Origin: Metasolibacillus fluoroglycofenilyticus | GTDB taxonomy: Bacteria; Bacillota; Bacilli; Bacillales_A; Planococcaceae | Direction: 5' to 3' | Length of the DNA: 64,000 bases | NCBI RefSeq assembly: GCF_003049645.1 | Contig: NZ_PYWK01000001.1 | Coordinates: 1,643,487 to 1,707,486 of the forward strand | Part shown: positions 18,291-27,752 of the stretch, piece after piece | Layout of the letters: every line of letters starts with the position of its first letter | How positions within the stretch are numbered: the stretch's first letter is position 1 | The notes under the pieces: generated by a model | Database searches by the model: none | Told to the model about the DNA's origin: nothing | What the model saw: the letters and a program-made list of their open reading frames with translations, nothing else | Position numbers and translations under genes: made by a program

Positions 18291-18935
18291 ATGAAAAACA
18301 AAATGTTTTTAGCTATAATGATAGCAGCAGCTATTTCAATTGCAGCACCTGCATCAGCAGCAAATGCGTTCCTAGATGTTTCAGAAAAACATACCCATTA
18401 CATTTCAATTAAAACACTTGCTAAAGCAAAAATTATTGGCGGTTATCCGGACGGCACGTTTAAGCCAGCTCATTATATAACACGTGGTCAAGCGGCAAAT
18501 ATAATTACAAAAGTACTTGCTATTGATACCAAAAACGTAAAAGAACCATTCTTTTCTGATTTACCAAAAACACATCAATATTATGGAGCGATTGCGGCAC
18601 TTGCGGAGCGCAAAGCTATTAAACTAGAAGATTTTTTGTTCTATACAGTAAAGCCAAATGAAACAATCACACGTGGTGAAGTCGCGTTCATGCTTGCACA
18701 AGCGTTAGAATTGGAAGCACAAGGTACAAGTCCATTTACTGATGATAAATACATCAATATTACATACGACGACTTTGAAGACATATCGCTTGAGCAATGC
18801 ATTGCAGCCATTTATGAAAATAATATCGCTAAAGGCATTTCATCAAAGGAATTTGGTGTCGAGCAAAATGTAACACGCGGTCAATTCTCAACAATGATTT
18901 ACAATGTTACGATACTACTTGATAAAGAAAAATAA
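18291..18935 (+). CDS. SLH-domain exported protein with no extra domain
   Basis: 214 residues: signal peptide (MKNKMFLAIMIAAAISIAAP, cleavage near ASA-A) followed by three SLH repeats and almost nothing else. The first repeat has GGYPDGTFKPAHYITRGQAAN; the second has VKPNETITRGEVAFMLAQAL; the third ends in NVTRGQFSTMIYNV. It is therefore a bare wall-anchoring module on the cell surface. The ATG at 18291 has AAGGAG at correct spacing; the upstream GTG at 18282 is too near the ribosome site. Function beyond wall binding cannot be inferred. Confidence 0.85.
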   Translation: MKNKMFLAIMIAAAISIAAPASAANAFLDVSEKHTHYISIKTLAKAKIIGGYPDGTFKPAHYITRGQAANIITKVLAIDTKNVKEPFFSDLPKTHQYYGAIAALAERKAIKLEDFLFYTVKPNETITRGEVAFMLAQALELEAQGTSPFTDDKYINITYDDFEDISLEQCIAAIYENNIAKGISSKEFGVEQNVTRGQFSTMIYNVTILLDKEK

Positions 18936-19004
18936 AGAGATGTTGAAAGCTTAGCTGTAGTAATAACTACAAACGCCATTAAATTAATGTAAAAATACAT
19001 TTAT

Positions 19005-19039
19005 ACAACATGCTAATATGACGGGCATGTTGTTTTTTT
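19005..19039 (+). terminator. terminator after the second SLH gene
   Basis: ACAACATGC (19005-19013) and GCATGTTGT (19025-19033) form a 9-bp stem with an 11-nt loop, followed by TTTTTT. Confidence 0.85.
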
Positions 19040-19139
19040 GTTAAGAATACTGTGAATTATCTAGTATTCTACAACGCTTTCATGTAAAATTTAAATGTAC
19101 TGATTATTTAGTAATCTAAAAATGGAGGTAGTTTGCCCA

Positions 19140-21341
19140 ATGAAAAACAAACGAAACAAATTTTATGCAGCAACGGCAGCCGTTGCGGTTACAGCTACTG
19201 TTGTCGCTGTAACACCAGCACTAGCAGCGAGTACTTTTTCTGATGTAAAAGCAGGAGATGCTCATTATGAAGGAATTACAGCATTGCATGGAGCAGGTAT
19301 CATTAGCGGTTATCCTGACGGTACATTTAAGCCGAATCAAAATGTAACACGTGGACAAGCTGCAAAAATTATTGCGGGTGTATTAGGTCTTGATACGAAA
19401 AACGTAGAAAACCCTAACTTTGCAGATATTCCAACATCACACCAATATTACGGTCCTGTTGCAGCATTGGCAGCGCTTGATGCTATGGAAATCTATGAAG
19501 ACAGCACAATCGAACCAAATGAGGCAATTACACGTGGTGAATTGGCTTACATGATTGCACAAGCATTAGGTTTAGAAGCAGAAGGCGATAGCCCATTTAC
19601 AGATGTACCAGCAGACAATGATTACGCATATTTTGTCACAGCATTATATGAAGCAGGCATTGCACAAGGTATTTCTGAAACGGAATTCGGTGTTGACAGC
19701 AATGTAAAACGTGGTCAGCTGGCAACATTTATTTTAAATGCAGTAGGCACTTTGACTGAAGCACCTGAGGAAACACCAGAAGTAACAACAGGTGATACTT
19801 TTAATTTATCAATTTTACATGTTAACGATACACATTCTCATACAGATAAACTACCTAAATTAGCAACAGCAGTAAAAGAACAACGTGCGAAGAAGGAAAA
19901 TGTTTTAACATTGCATGCGGGTGATGCGTTAACAGGCACTTTATACTTTAGCGAATTTAAAGGGAAGGCTGATATTGATTTATTAAATGAAATTGGCTTC
20001 GATGCAATGGTTCTTGGTAACCATGAATTTGATTTAGGGGCATCGCCGGAAGGACATCAAGCATTAGTTGATTTTATTAAAGCTGCGAAGTTCCCGATTG
20101 TCGATGCCAATGTTGACTTCTCTAATGATGATAAGTTTACTGGTTTGTTTACAGATTTAATCTCAAGTGAGCCTGAAAACGGTAAAATATATCATGGAAT
20201 TGTAAAAGAAATCAATGGTGAAAAAATTGGGATTTTTGGTCTTACGACAGAAGAGACAAAAGGAATCTCTTCACCGGATGAAGTAACATTCTCAAACTAT
20301 ATTGAAGAGGCAAAGAAAGCAGTAGCTGCATTTGAAGGTATGGGCATAAACAAAATTATTGCCTTAACACATATTGGGTATAGAGACAGTGCTTTGATTG
20401 ATAATGATATTGTATTAGCGCAAAATGTACCTGGTATCGATATTATTGTAGGGGCACATGATCATACAGAATTATTAACTCCAGATGCTGAGCATTCTGC
20501 AAGTGATGCACCGACATTAATTGTTCAAGCACATGAATACGTAAATTATTTAGGAACGCTTGACGTAACTTTCGATGAAAACGGTGTAATTACAAAATAT
20601 GACGGTGAGTTAATTAAGCTTGGTGAAGTTGCCGATGACGAGAAATTAGTTGAATTATTAGCACCATATAAAGCTAAAGTCGATGAAGTAATGAATGATA
20701 AAATTGGTGTATCAATTACAGAAGATTTAGTAGGGGAGCGCGAAGTAACACGTACTAGTGAAACAGCGCTTGGCAATATTATTACAGACGGTATGCTGGC
20801 AAAGGCACAACAATACACAGATAAAACGGTTGTAATGGCATTACAAAATAGCGGTGGTATTCGTGCAACAATTCCAGCAGGTGACATTAGTGTAGGTCAT
20901 GTTATTGAAGTGTTACCTTTTGGGAATACATTGGCGATTATGGATTTAACAGGTGCTGAATTGAAAGAGGCATTTGAATGGTCTGTCAAGGATATACCAG
21001 GTGCAAATGGTGCTTTCTTACACATTGCAGGTGCGAAATTACAATATGATTCATCAAAAGAAGCGGGTTCACGTGTTGTATCAATTGAGTACTTCGATCA
21101 AGCAACAGGCGAATATGTCGCACTAGAAGATGATAAAACATATACTATCGCAACAAACGCATACACTGCCAAAGGTGGAGATAGCTATGCGGTATTTGAG
21201 AAAGCGTACAATGAAGGGCGTGCGACAGAGCTAGGTTTATCCGACTGGGAAAACTTCCGCGAGCAATTACTTTCATTAAAAGAAGTTAAAACAACAACTG
21301 AGGGACGCATTATTGACCTTGGGAAACCAGTTGAAGAATAA
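19140..21341 (+). CDS. SLH-anchored 5'-nucleotidase / UDP-sugar hydrolase
   Basis: 733 residues. Signal peptide, then three SLH repeats (to about 195), then a calcineurin-type phosphoesterase with metal motifs HVNDTHSH, GDALTG, GNHEFD, ALTHIGY and GAHDHTE. A 5'-nucleotidase C-terminal domain follows, with the NSGGIRATIPAGD substrate loop and VLPFGNTL. Such enzymes dephosphorylate nucleotides outside the cell so nucleosides and phosphate can be taken up; here it would be held on the wall by the SLH part. ATG at 19140 follows GGAGGT; the earlier start at 19122 includes that site. It ends the SLH gene cluster. Confidence 0.93.
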   Translation: MKNKRNKFYAATAAVAVTATVVAVTPALAASTFSDVKAGDAHYEGITALHGAGIISGYPDGTFKPNQNVTRGQAAKIIAGVLGLDTKNVENPNFADIPTSHQYYGPVAALAALDAMEIYEDSTIEPNEAITRGELAYMIAQALGLEAEGDSPFTDVPADNDYAYFVTALYEAGIAQGISETEFGVDSNVKRGQLATFILNAVGTLTEAPEETPEVTTGDTFNLSILHVNDTHSHTDKLPKLATAVKEQRAKKENVLTLHAGDALTGTLYFSEFKGKADIDLLNEIGFDAMVLGNHEFDLGASPEGHQALVDFIKAAKFPIVDANVDFSNDDKFTGLFTDLISSEPENGKIYHGIVKEINGEKIGIFGLTTEETKGISSPDEVTFSNYIEEAKKAVAAFEGMGINKIIALTHIGYRDSALIDNDIVLAQNVPGIDIIVGAHDHTELLTPDAEHSASDAPTLIVQAHEYVNYLGTLDVTFDENGVITKYDGELIKLGEVADDEKLVELLAPYKAKVDEVMNDKIGVSITEDLVGEREVTRTSETALGNIITDGMLAKAQQYTDKTVVMALQNSGGIRATIPAGDISVGHVIEVLPFGNTLAIMDLTGAELKEAFEWSVKDIPGANGAFLHIAGAKLQYDSSKEAGSRVVSIEYFDQATGEYVALEDDKTYTIATNAYTAKGGDSYAVFEKAYNEGRATELGLSDWENFREQLLSLKEVKTTTEGRIIDLGKPVEE

Positions 21342-21360
21342 TTAAAATATAAATAAAAAA

Positions 21361-21404
21361 TTGTCTGAGAAGTGTGCGAAGGCACTGCTTTTCAGACAAT
21401 TTTT
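21361..21404 (+). terminator. terminator after the nucleotidase gene (TGTCTGAAAAG family)
   Basis: TTGTCTGAGAAG pairs with CTTTTCAGACAA, with the loop TGTGCGAAGGCACTG, which itself has a GTGC/GCAC stem, and a TTTTTTT tail. Nearly the same sequence follows the chemoreceptor gene at 23418. Confidence 0.9.
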
Positions 21405-21657
21405 TTATTTGCCCTATTTAAGAGAGCAAATCATGAATTCAATGTTTTATTCAAACAAGTAAAACTACAATTTCAATCGCATCAAAAATTGTTCCATCTT
21501 CTTAACTATTAGATACCTTTATTGATTTTTCTTAATTGTCGATAAAATTATCAGAATTCTATATTTCGAACTATTATAAAGAGTATAAAGTCATATAATT
21601 TTCGAAATGGTTACATGTCCATATTGCTAGAAAATTTACAACTTTCGAATAGCAACA

Positions 21658-21687
21658 TTGACATAGTATAAAAGAAATGAATATAAT
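21658..21687 (+). promoter_or_regulatory. sigma-A-type promoter of the chemoreceptor gene
   Basis: Perfect TTGACA (21658-21663), 18-bp spacer, perfect TATAAT (21682-21687). Transcription would start near 21694, which leaves the ribosome site at 21700 and the TTG start at 21719 in the message and rules out the ATG at 21677. The preceding 21405-21657 shows no gene. Confidence 0.85.
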
Positions 21688-21718
21688 GGTATTGTGCGCA
21701 AAAAGGGGGTATTTTTGT

Positions 21719-23404
21719 TTGAGTATTGGGAAAAAATTATACATATCTTTAGGTACATTAATCGTAATTATATTTGGTATTTCGGTGTTTAGCTATTTAC
21801 AAATATCGAATGTAAACAATAGATATAATGAACTAATAGATAGTCGTTTAGAGCAAATCTATTTGGCAGCAGAGGTCGAATCAAGCGTTGGCGGCCAAGG
21901 TGCTTTTTTACGACAATATGTATTAGCGAAGGGCTCGGATGCGTTATCAAGCTTGGAAAAAGAGCAGGCCGCAATTGCAACTTCTTTACAAAGATTAGAA
22001 GAGATTGCCTCGCCAGGGACGATGCAAGATTTACTAGCTGAGCTAATTGAAGCAAATGCTAATTATAGTGATGCAGTTGCACGTGTAATAAGCTTAGTTG
22101 ACGATGGAAAAGTTGATAGTGCAATTCCAATACTAAATATTGAGGTTCGTAATGTTCATAATAAACTAAGTACAGCAGCGAATGAAATGCTTGTTTATAA
22201 TAAGGAACGATTTACAGAAACTCAACTCGAAACTGGTAAGCAAGTAGAGCAAGTGACAATTATTTTAATGGCAATTTCAATTATTAGTATAGTAATAGGT
22301 ATTGTAAGTGTTATTATTATTATTCGAGTAGTAATTATGCCGTTAAAGAAATTAGCGGGCGCTGTTGACCAAATTGCAACAGGTGATTTAACTGTTGATG
22401 ATGTCGTAGTTAAATCAAAAGATGAGGTAGCGACGATTGCCACATCCTTTAATGTGATGAAATCCTCATTGCGTGAATTAATTTCTGTAGCCAATCAAAA
22501 CGCTGAGCAGCTTTCCGTTATTTCGAGAGAACTGACAACAAGTACAGCACAAGTATCATCAACATCGACAACTGTTGCCAGCAGTATTGAACAGATTACA
22601 GAAAGCACACAAGGATCATCACAAATTGCAATAGATACTTCTGTAGCAATGGATGAAACAGCGTTTGGAATTCAGAATATTGCTGAATCTACGCAAACTG
22701 TACACAATGAAGCACAAAATACACAAGCGGTTGCAAGCAAGGGGCTTGTAACAATTGCAGATGCGAAGGAGCAAATGCAAGATATTTATAGCTCAACAAA
22801 GCTGACGACAGAATTGATTTCTAAATTAATTGCACATTCTGAGCAAATTCAAAGTATTTCGAATGTAATAACAGATATTACAGATCAAACGAACTTATTA
22901 GCATTAAATGCAGCAATTGAAGCGGCTCGAGCTGGAGAGCATGGAAAAGGTTTTGCAGTCGTTGCAGACGAGGTGCGTAAACTAGCAGAGCAATCCAAAT
23001 CCTCTGCTAATTTAATTGTTAATTTAACATCTGAAATTTTACATGAAACGAAAAATGTAGAGGGCGCTGTTGCGGAAAGTTTGCAGCGCGTTGAAGCAGG
23101 GGTGAAAGTAATTGAAGTAGCCGGTGATTCGTTTAATCAAATTACAGGTGCTGTAGAAAATATGACAATGCGTATTGCAGATGCATCTGCTGTCACAGAG
23201 CAAATTTCTGCCGCGACTGAGGAAGTATCGGCATCTGTATCAGAGCTAGCATCAAATGTAAGTGGCGTGGCTGGAAATACGGAAGAAATCGCGCAGCAAA
23301 TCGGTGAGCAGGTAGCGTCAATTCAGGAGATTAATGCTGTATCGACAGAGCTTGAAATTAAAGCTGAGGAACTTGCGCAAGCAATTGCGAAATTCAAAAT
23401 ATAA
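21719..23404 (+). CDS. methyl-accepting chemotaxis protein
   Basis: 561 residues. TM1 lies at about 8-28, followed by an extracytoplasmic four-helix-bundle-type region to about 170. TM2 (about 180-205) leads into a HAMP linker ([22 protein letters not shown]) and a long cytoplasmic helical hairpin. The conserved tip is [40 protein letters not shown], given here by its start [12 protein letters not shown] and end EVRKLAEQS. It signals to CheA/CheW at the cell pole; the ligand is unknown. TTG at 21719 gives the common MSIGKKL beginning and lies 10 nt after AAAGGGGGT. It has its own promoter and terminator. Confidence 0.95.
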   Translation: MSIGKKLYISLGTLIVIIFGISVFSYLQISNVNNRYNELIDSRLEQIYLAAEVESSVGGQGAFLRQYVLAKGSDALSSLEKEQAAIATSLQRLEEIASPGTMQDLLAELIEANANYSDAVARVISLVDDGKVDSAIPILNIEVRNVHNKLSTAANEMLVYNKERFTETQLETGKQVEQVTIILMAISIISIVIGIVSVIIIIRVVIMPLKKLAGAVDQIATGDLTVDDVVVKSKDEVATIATSFNVMKSSLRELISVANQNAEQLSVISRELTTSTAQVSSTSTTVASSIEQITESTQGSSQIAIDTSVAMDETAFGIQNIAESTQTVHNEAQNTQAVASKGLVTIADAKEQMQDIYSSTKLTTELISKLIAHSEQIQSISNVITDITDQTNLLALNAAIEAARAGEHGKGFAVVADEVRKLAEQSKSSANLIVNLTSEILHETKNVEGAVAESLQRVEAGVKVIEVAGDSFNQITGAVENMTMRIADASAVTEQISAATEEVSASVSELASNVSGVAGNTEEIAQQIGEQVASIQEINAVSTELEIKAEELAQAIAKFKI

Positions 23405-23417
23405 AAAATTAAAGTGA

Positions 23418-23464
23418 AAATTGTTTGAAAAGTGTGCAAAGACACTGCTTTTCAAACAATTTTT
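23418..23464 (+). terminator. terminator after the chemoreceptor gene (TGTCTGAAAAG family)
   Basis: AAAATTGTTTGAAAAG pairs with CTTTTCAAACAATTTT around the loop TGTGCAAAGACACTG. The stem bears two matched changes (T/A replacing C/G) compared with the copy at 21361, so both arms changed together. Confidence 0.9.
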
Positions 23465-23570
23465 GCTTTTTATTGATAATATCAGCATTTTTTAGTAAAG
23501 AAGAAATTATCCTTGAAACAATAGGAATATGATTTTTATTTATTCATTTTAAAACAGGATAAATATAAAA

Positions 23571-23603
23571 GAACGGCTGAAAAGCATTGCTTTTCAGACG
23601 TTC
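23571..23603 (-). terminator. terminator of the yxcD-like gene
   Basis: GAACGGCTGAAAAGCA and TGCTTTTCAGACGTTC form a near-perfect stem with almost no loop. On the minus strand it is followed by TTTTATA. It is another member of the CTGAAAAG hairpin family. Confidence 0.75.
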
Positions 23604-23612
23604 TCTATAAGA

Positions 23613-23906
23613 TTACCATGAAACGTTAGCAATCATACCTTCTTCTTCGTCAATATCGAGGGTAATTCTAGCGCTGATTGAATCGCGTTGTAGCTCCTCG
23701 TCAATATAGAGGCGCAGTGCGGTAACGAAATTTACTGAATTATAAAGCTCCATTTGTCCGTTGACATAGGCCTCAGCTGTATAGCCTGCTAAATCGTCAT
23801 ACATTAACTCTACTTCTACATTTTCAGGCTGCGTATTTTTAAAGCGTGCATGGAAAAGGCAAATGGCATTGATTAAATCTTGCTCAAACAATGTTAGTTG
23901 TTCCAT
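23613..23906 (-). CDS. yxcD: YxcD family protein (DUF2653)
   Basis: 97 residues, acidic, soluble, matching the small Bacillales YxcD family in size and in the start MEQLTLFEQDLINAICLFHA. Function unknown. Its start overlaps the end of the upstream gene by 13 nt, so the two are translationally coupled; its own ribosome site is weak, which fits coupling. Confidence 0.8.
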   Translation of the reverse strand: MEQLTLFEQDLINAICLFHARFKNTQPENVEVELMYDDLAGYTAEAYVNGQMELYNSVNFVTALRLYIDEELQRDSISARITLDIDEEEGMIANVSW

Positions 23907-24358
23907 GTTTTTGATGTCTCTTCTTTCTTTTTACGCGTCATTACTTGATAAATTTTAATACATAGAAAAACAATTACTGCAATTGCTGCGGCATTAACCA
24001 TAAAGCCTAAAATAGAGCCTAAAATACCTAAGTCACCGAATAAACTACCAAATAATAGACCTGCTAAACCACCGATGAATAACCCTTTCATTAAGCCACC
24101 AGATGTAAAGCCACCTTTTTTCGTTTGTGTTGTATCATTATTTGAGTTATTTTTATTGTTTTGATTTGTAACTGTTGAGTTATTTTCTTGGTCTTTCTTC
24201 TGAATATTTGATTGATTATTATTATTAGTTTTGAAGCCTTTTTTACCTGATTTATAGGACTTTGCTTCTACTTGATGATCCCCACCAAAAAATAATGTTG
24301 TGCCTACACTCGAAAAGACAAGTGTAAATGCTAAAAATACTGCTGCAAGTTTTTTCAT
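23894..24358 (-). CDS. exported/membrane protein with Asn-rich linker and glycine-zipper segment
   Basis: 154 residues. It has an N-terminal signal-like segment (1-32) and an Asn/Gln/Lys-rich linker (about 38-80). A glycine-rich stretch, GGLMKGLFIGGLAGLLFGSLFG in start and end, precedes a C-terminal transmembrane helix (about 112-135) and a basic tail. Similar Gly-zipper plus helix layouts occur in proteins labelled Tim44-like in Bacillales, but I would not assign translocase function. ATG at 24358 follows GGAGGAAAAAC. It forms a coupled pair with the YxcD gene. Confidence 0.7.
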   Translation of the reverse strand: MKKLAAVFLAFTLVFSSVGTTLFFGGDHQVEAKSYKSGKKGFKTNNNNQSNIQKKDQENNSTVTNQNNKNNSNNDTTQTKKGGFTSGGLMKGLFIGGLAGLLFGSLFGDLGILGSILGFMVNAAAIAVIVFLCIKIYQVMTRKKKEETSKTWNN

Positions 24359-24525
24359 GTTTTTCCTCCGTTATTCTAACAATAAAATTTTCTACAGAAA
24401 TAGTATATCAAAATTACGATTAGAAGAAAAATAAATGCGCTAACAATTTCATTCAGCTCTATGCTCACGCTGAAAAATATGGTATCGTTGTACAATATGT
24501 CTACCATTTTTAAGGGGGAATTGAG

Positions 24526-25095
24526 ATGTCAGCACAGCAGCAATACAATGGTCTTATACTTTTAACATCCTACATACAACGTATTTATATAGCGGAAAAA
24601 ATCAACGAACGCATTGGTGTGCAGACAAATCCAAGTCGTTTACAAGCAGCAAAAAACTATTTGGATGAATTGAATATGATAATGCCTTTATTCGAGCAAA
24701 CACGTGAATTAACAGATACGCAGTTAAAGCGAGTGAAAGAAATAACGATGAGTACAAAGCATTTAATGGATGGATATTTCCCACAACCGCCGTTTAGCTT
24801 TGTACAAAAGCTTTCGATTGTCGGCTCTTCTTTATACGGTGAGCAATTAATGAATACCGGAGTACTTCGCCTAGGACAGCTATTTCAAAAAGAAGTTGGA
24901 AAGGATTTTGAAATGCGCGTAAAATTTTATAAGGAGCGCACCGAATTCATTGATGCTGTAGTACATACGCTATACAGTAAGGAAGAGATAGAACTGAGCT
25001 TGCAGCAAATTATTGCAAATTGGTTTGAAGGCATTATGGCAAATCGTAAAAATGTGTTACAGGATATGGAGAAAATCAATCCTTTTTTTGCTTGA
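24526..25095 (+). CDS. unknown helical protein
   Basis: 189 residues, family not recognised. It is predominantly helical, with no signal peptide, membrane segment, cysteines or metal motif. ATG at 24526 follows AAGGGGGAATTGAG, a good ribosome site. The stop codon overlaps the -35 box of the argS leader promoter, so the two genes are packed together but independently transcribed. Confidence 0.7.
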   Translation: MSAQQQYNGLILLTSYIQRIYIAEKINERIGVQTNPSRLQAAKNYLDELNMIMPLFEQTRELTDTQLKRVKEITMSTKHLMDGYFPQPPFSFVQKLSIVGSSLYGEQLMNTGVLRLGQLFQKEVGKDFEMRVKFYKERTEFIDAVVHTLYSKEEIELSLQQIIANWFEGIMANRKNVLQDMEKINPFFA

Positions 25096-25120
25096 CGGAT
25101 AATTTTTTAGTTGCTAGAAT
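25092..25120 (+). promoter_or_regulatory. promoter of the argS T-box leader
   Basis: TTGACG (25092-25097), 17-bp spacer, TAGAAT (25115-25120). The -35 box overlaps the TGA stop of the preceding gene. Good sigma-A-type match. Confidence 0.8.
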
Positions 25121-25134
25121 GAATCCTAACTTTA

Positions 25135-25382
25135 ATATTCATATTCGATGAAAAAGACAGTAGCTATTTGGCAATGCGAAGCGAGTTAGGGACGGTGTGA
25201 GCCTAATGCAAGAAGAATAGCGAAGCGCACTTTGGAGAAATTGCCTGAAAGACTAGTAGGGTAAATCGGGGAGGCTACCCCGTTATTAACAAGAAAGCGG
25301 TCACTTCATGTGACAACTAGAGTGGTACCACGGGATTAATAGCTCTCGTCTCTATTTTATAGAGACGAGGGCTTTTTTTATG
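25135..25382 (+). promoter_or_regulatory. T-box riboswitch controlling argS
   Basis: Leader RNA that binds uncharged tRNA-Arg and then allows read-through. Visible parts are an AGTA motif early in stem I (near 25158), the T-box AGAGTGGTACCACGG (25319-25333), and the terminator GCTCTCGTCTCTA / TAGAGACGAGGGC followed by TTTTTTT (25341-25380). The competing antiterminator uses the T-box sequence. The specifier codon should be an Arg CGN triplet; CGA and CGC are both present in the right area (near 25223-25233) and I cannot decide between them. Confidence 0.9.
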
Positions 25383-25401
25383 TAGAAAAGGAGAGACACA
25401 A

Positions 25402-27075
25402 ATGAAAGAACAGTTAGCAGCTTTATTAAGTGCAGCATCGCAGGGAGATTTATCTGTGCAGGAGGTAATGACATTACTCGAAAAGCCGAAGCATGAGCAT
25501 TTAGGTGATATTGCTTTTCCCTGCTTTTCACTAGCAAAAAAATATAAAAAGGCACCGACGCTTATTGCGACGGAGCTGGCTCAGCACATTCAGGCAGACT
25601 TTATTCAAGAGGTAAGGGTGGAGGGCGCCTATATAAACTTTTATTTGCAACAACTACCAATTGCACAGCAAATTGTCACACAAATACTTGCAGAGCAGCA
25701 AAAATACGGCTCACGCGCAATAAATAACGAAACAATTGCACTTGATTTTTCCTCGCCAAATATAGCTAAGCCATTTTCGATGGGCCATTTACGTTCAACA
25801 GTTATTGGTCATGCGCTTGCCAATATTGCTGAAAAAATGGGCTATCAAACAGAGCGCATTAACCACTTAGGCGATTGGGGAACACAATTTGGCAAGCTCA
25901 TTGTCGCTTATAAGCTATGGGGAAATAAAGCTGCAATTGAGGCCAACCCCATTGAGGAATTATTAAAAATCTATGTCCGTTTCCATCAGGAGGCGGAGCA
26001 AAATGAAGCATTAAATGAACAGGCACGCCAGGCATTTAAGGCATTAGAAGATGGTGATGCAAAGACGCATGCATTATGGCGCTGGTTTAGAGAGGCTTCT
26101 TTGAAGGAATTCCAATCAATATATGAGTTGCTCGGTGTAGCGTTTGATAGCTATAATGGCGAAGCATTTTATAATGATAAAATGGCAAGTGTTGTTGTCG
26201 AGCTCGAAGCAAAGCAGCTATTAATAGAATCGGATGGTGCTATGGTCGTATCGTTAGAAGATATGCCCCCATGCTTGATTACCAAAAATGACGGTGCAAC
26301 ACTTTATGCCACACGTGATTTAGCAGCAGCTATTTATCGTCAGGAAACATATAAGCCAGCGAAGGTTTTTTATGTCGTAGGTAATGAGCAATCATTACAT
26401 TTTAAACAACTATTTACAGTGTTAAAGAAAATGGGGCATCAGTGGGCAGAAAATTATCAGCATATTCCTTTTGGAATGATGCTCGTTGCTGGTAAAAAGA
26501 TGTCGACGCGAAAAGGCAAAGTTGTACTGCTCGCCGATGTATTAAAGGAAGCGATGGACGCAGCATTACACAATATCGAGGAGAAAAACCCAACACTTGC
26601 AAATAAAGAGCAGGTCGCAAAGCAAGTCGGTATTGGTGCAGTGATTTTTAATGATTTGAAAAATGACCGGATGCATGATATTGATTTTGACATCGAGCAC
26701 ATGGTCACATTTGAAGGAGAAACAGGTCCATATGTACAATATACATATGCGCGTATCCAAACATTATTAAAGAAAGGTGCTTATATAGCGCAACAGCCAA
26801 CGCTAGGCTATCTAGATGAGACTGCTTGGCCACTAATTAAACAATTGCAAGATTTCCCTGCTTACTTGGAAAAGGCATTCAATGATGCTGATCCATCACA
26901 AATTGCCAAATATAGCTTGCTATTAGCTCGCAACTTTAATAAATACTATGCCCAAACGAAATTGCTGAGTGGCGACGATTTGCAGCAAGCCCGCTTAGCC
27001 GTTGTAGATTGTGTAGCGATTGTGTTACGCGAAAGCTTGCGTCTACTAGGTATTGAAAGTCCTGAAGAGATGTAA
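25402..27075 (+). CDS. argS: arginyl-tRNA synthetase
   Basis: 557 residues, class I synthetase. It has an N-terminal ArgRS-type additional domain (1-110), a HIGH-type signature in FSMGHLRSTVIGHAL, a KMSTRKG motif near residue 365 and the C-terminal anticodon-binding helical DALR domain from about 440. It charges tRNA-Arg in the cytosol. ATG at 25402 follows AAAGGAGAGAC. Expression is controlled by the T-box leader. It ends 14 nt before a broken metallophosphoesterase gene. Confidence 0.97.
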   Translation: MKEQLAALLSAASQGDLSVQEVMTLLEKPKHEHLGDIAFPCFSLAKKYKKAPTLIATELAQHIQADFIQEVRVEGAYINFYLQQLPIAQQIVTQILAEQQKYGSRAINNETIALDFSSPNIAKPFSMGHLRSTVIGHALANIAEKMGYQTERINHLGDWGTQFGKLIVAYKLWGNKAAIEANPIEELLKIYVRFHQEAEQNEALNEQARQAFKALEDGDAKTHALWRWFREASLKEFQSIYELLGVAFDSYNGEAFYNDKMASVVVELEAKQLLIESDGAMVVSLEDMPPCLITKNDGATLYATRDLAAAIYRQETYKPAKVFYVVGNEQSLHFKQLFTVLKKMGHQWAENYQHIPFGMMLVAGKKMSTRKGKVVLLADVLKEAMDAALHNIEEKNPTLANKEQVAKQVGIGAVIFNDLKNDRMHDIDFDIEHMVTFEGETGPYVQYTYARIQTLLKKGAYIAQQPTLGYLDETAWPLIKQLQDFPAYLEKAFNDADPSQIAKYSLLLARNFNKYYAQTKLLSGDDLQQARLAVVDCVAIVLRESLRLLGIESPEEM

Positions 27076-27089
27076 GGAGGCGTGCACCA

Positions 27090-27361
27090 ATGCAATTTGC
27101 ACTTTTGACAGATATTCATGGCAACGCTCAAGTCTTACAAAATATTGCAGAGCGCGGGATAGAGAAAATTTATTGCACAGGGGACCTCATAGGTATCGGT
27201 CATCAAACAAATGAAGTGTTGCAGCTATTATCTATGCTGCCTAAATGTAGGATTGGGATTTTATCGAAGTTGCCTATGATTATGCTCAATATATAGAGGA
27301 TTTTAAGCAAACAAATATACCTGATAAAGAATTTATTTTACAAGCATTTTATCAGCAGTGA
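27090..27361 (+). pseudogene. metallophosphoesterase with large internal deletion and frameshift
   Basis: The first ~50 residues (QFALLTDIHGNAQVLQ, then CTGDLIGIG) are the start of a calcineurin-like phosphoesterase, with the DxHGN and GDxxG metal motifs. The frame then ends early at 27296. Another frame, from about 27258, reads DFIEVAYDYAQYIEDFKQTN and ends at TGA 27359-27361, which looks like the C terminus of the same family. The middle ~150 residues (GNHD and later His motifs) are missing. A good ribosome site (GGAGGCGTGCACCA) remains. It is most simply a gene with an internal deletion; it cannot be an active enzyme. Confidence 0.75.
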
Positions 27362-27365
27362 TTAA

Positions 27366-27629
27366 TTACTTCATCCGTAAGCTTATAAAAATAAGAAATA
27401 TCCCACTGAATAGGCAGAGCATTTTCGGAAGTGAAATTTTATCCTGCATGCCAGCTAAGCCAATTCCTGTTGTAATGATGAAAATAATAGGACCAACTAG
27501 TGCAAGTGATGTGTTGACAATAAAAGCCTTTTCTAAATTATCAAGCTTGTACATGATAAGTGCGGCAAAGATATCAACGCTACCAGATAAAATGCGTAGC
27601 CAAATCATATAGAGTAGTGCCAGTTCCAC
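27366..27629 (-). CDS. yqhV: YqhV family membrane protein (DUF2619)
   Basis: 87 residues with three predicted membrane helices (LLYMIWLRILSGSVDIFAALIMY in two pieces; SLALVGPIIFIITTGIGLAG). The pattern LRxLSGxxDIxAALxMxKxxxxEKAxxxNxxLALVGP matches the Bacillales YqhV family, which is often next to spoIIIA genes; here it is not. Function unknown. GTG at 27629 is preferred because AAAGGTGG lies 7 nt upstream; the frame extends to 27647 only through that site. Confidence 0.8.
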   Translation of the reverse strand: MELALLYMIWLRILSGSVDIFAALIMYKLDNLEKAFIVNTSLALVGPIIFIITTGIGLAGMQDKISLPKMLCLFSGIFLIFISLRMK

Positions 27630-27710
27630 AGTTGTTCCACCTTTCACTTAGATGCTCTACTATATGATAGAAGATAAGCATTTATCATAATAAGATTTTC
27701 AACTTATTAA

Positions 27711-27749
27711 AAAAGCCTCTGCTATGTATAGAGCACAGCAGGGGCTTTT
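27711..27749 (-). terminator. terminator of the GIY-YIG gene
   Basis: AAAAGCCTCTGCT pairs with AGCAGGGGCTTTT; on the minus strand it ends in TTTTTTAATAAG. Strong stem. Confidence 0.85.
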
Positions 27750-27752
27750 CAC

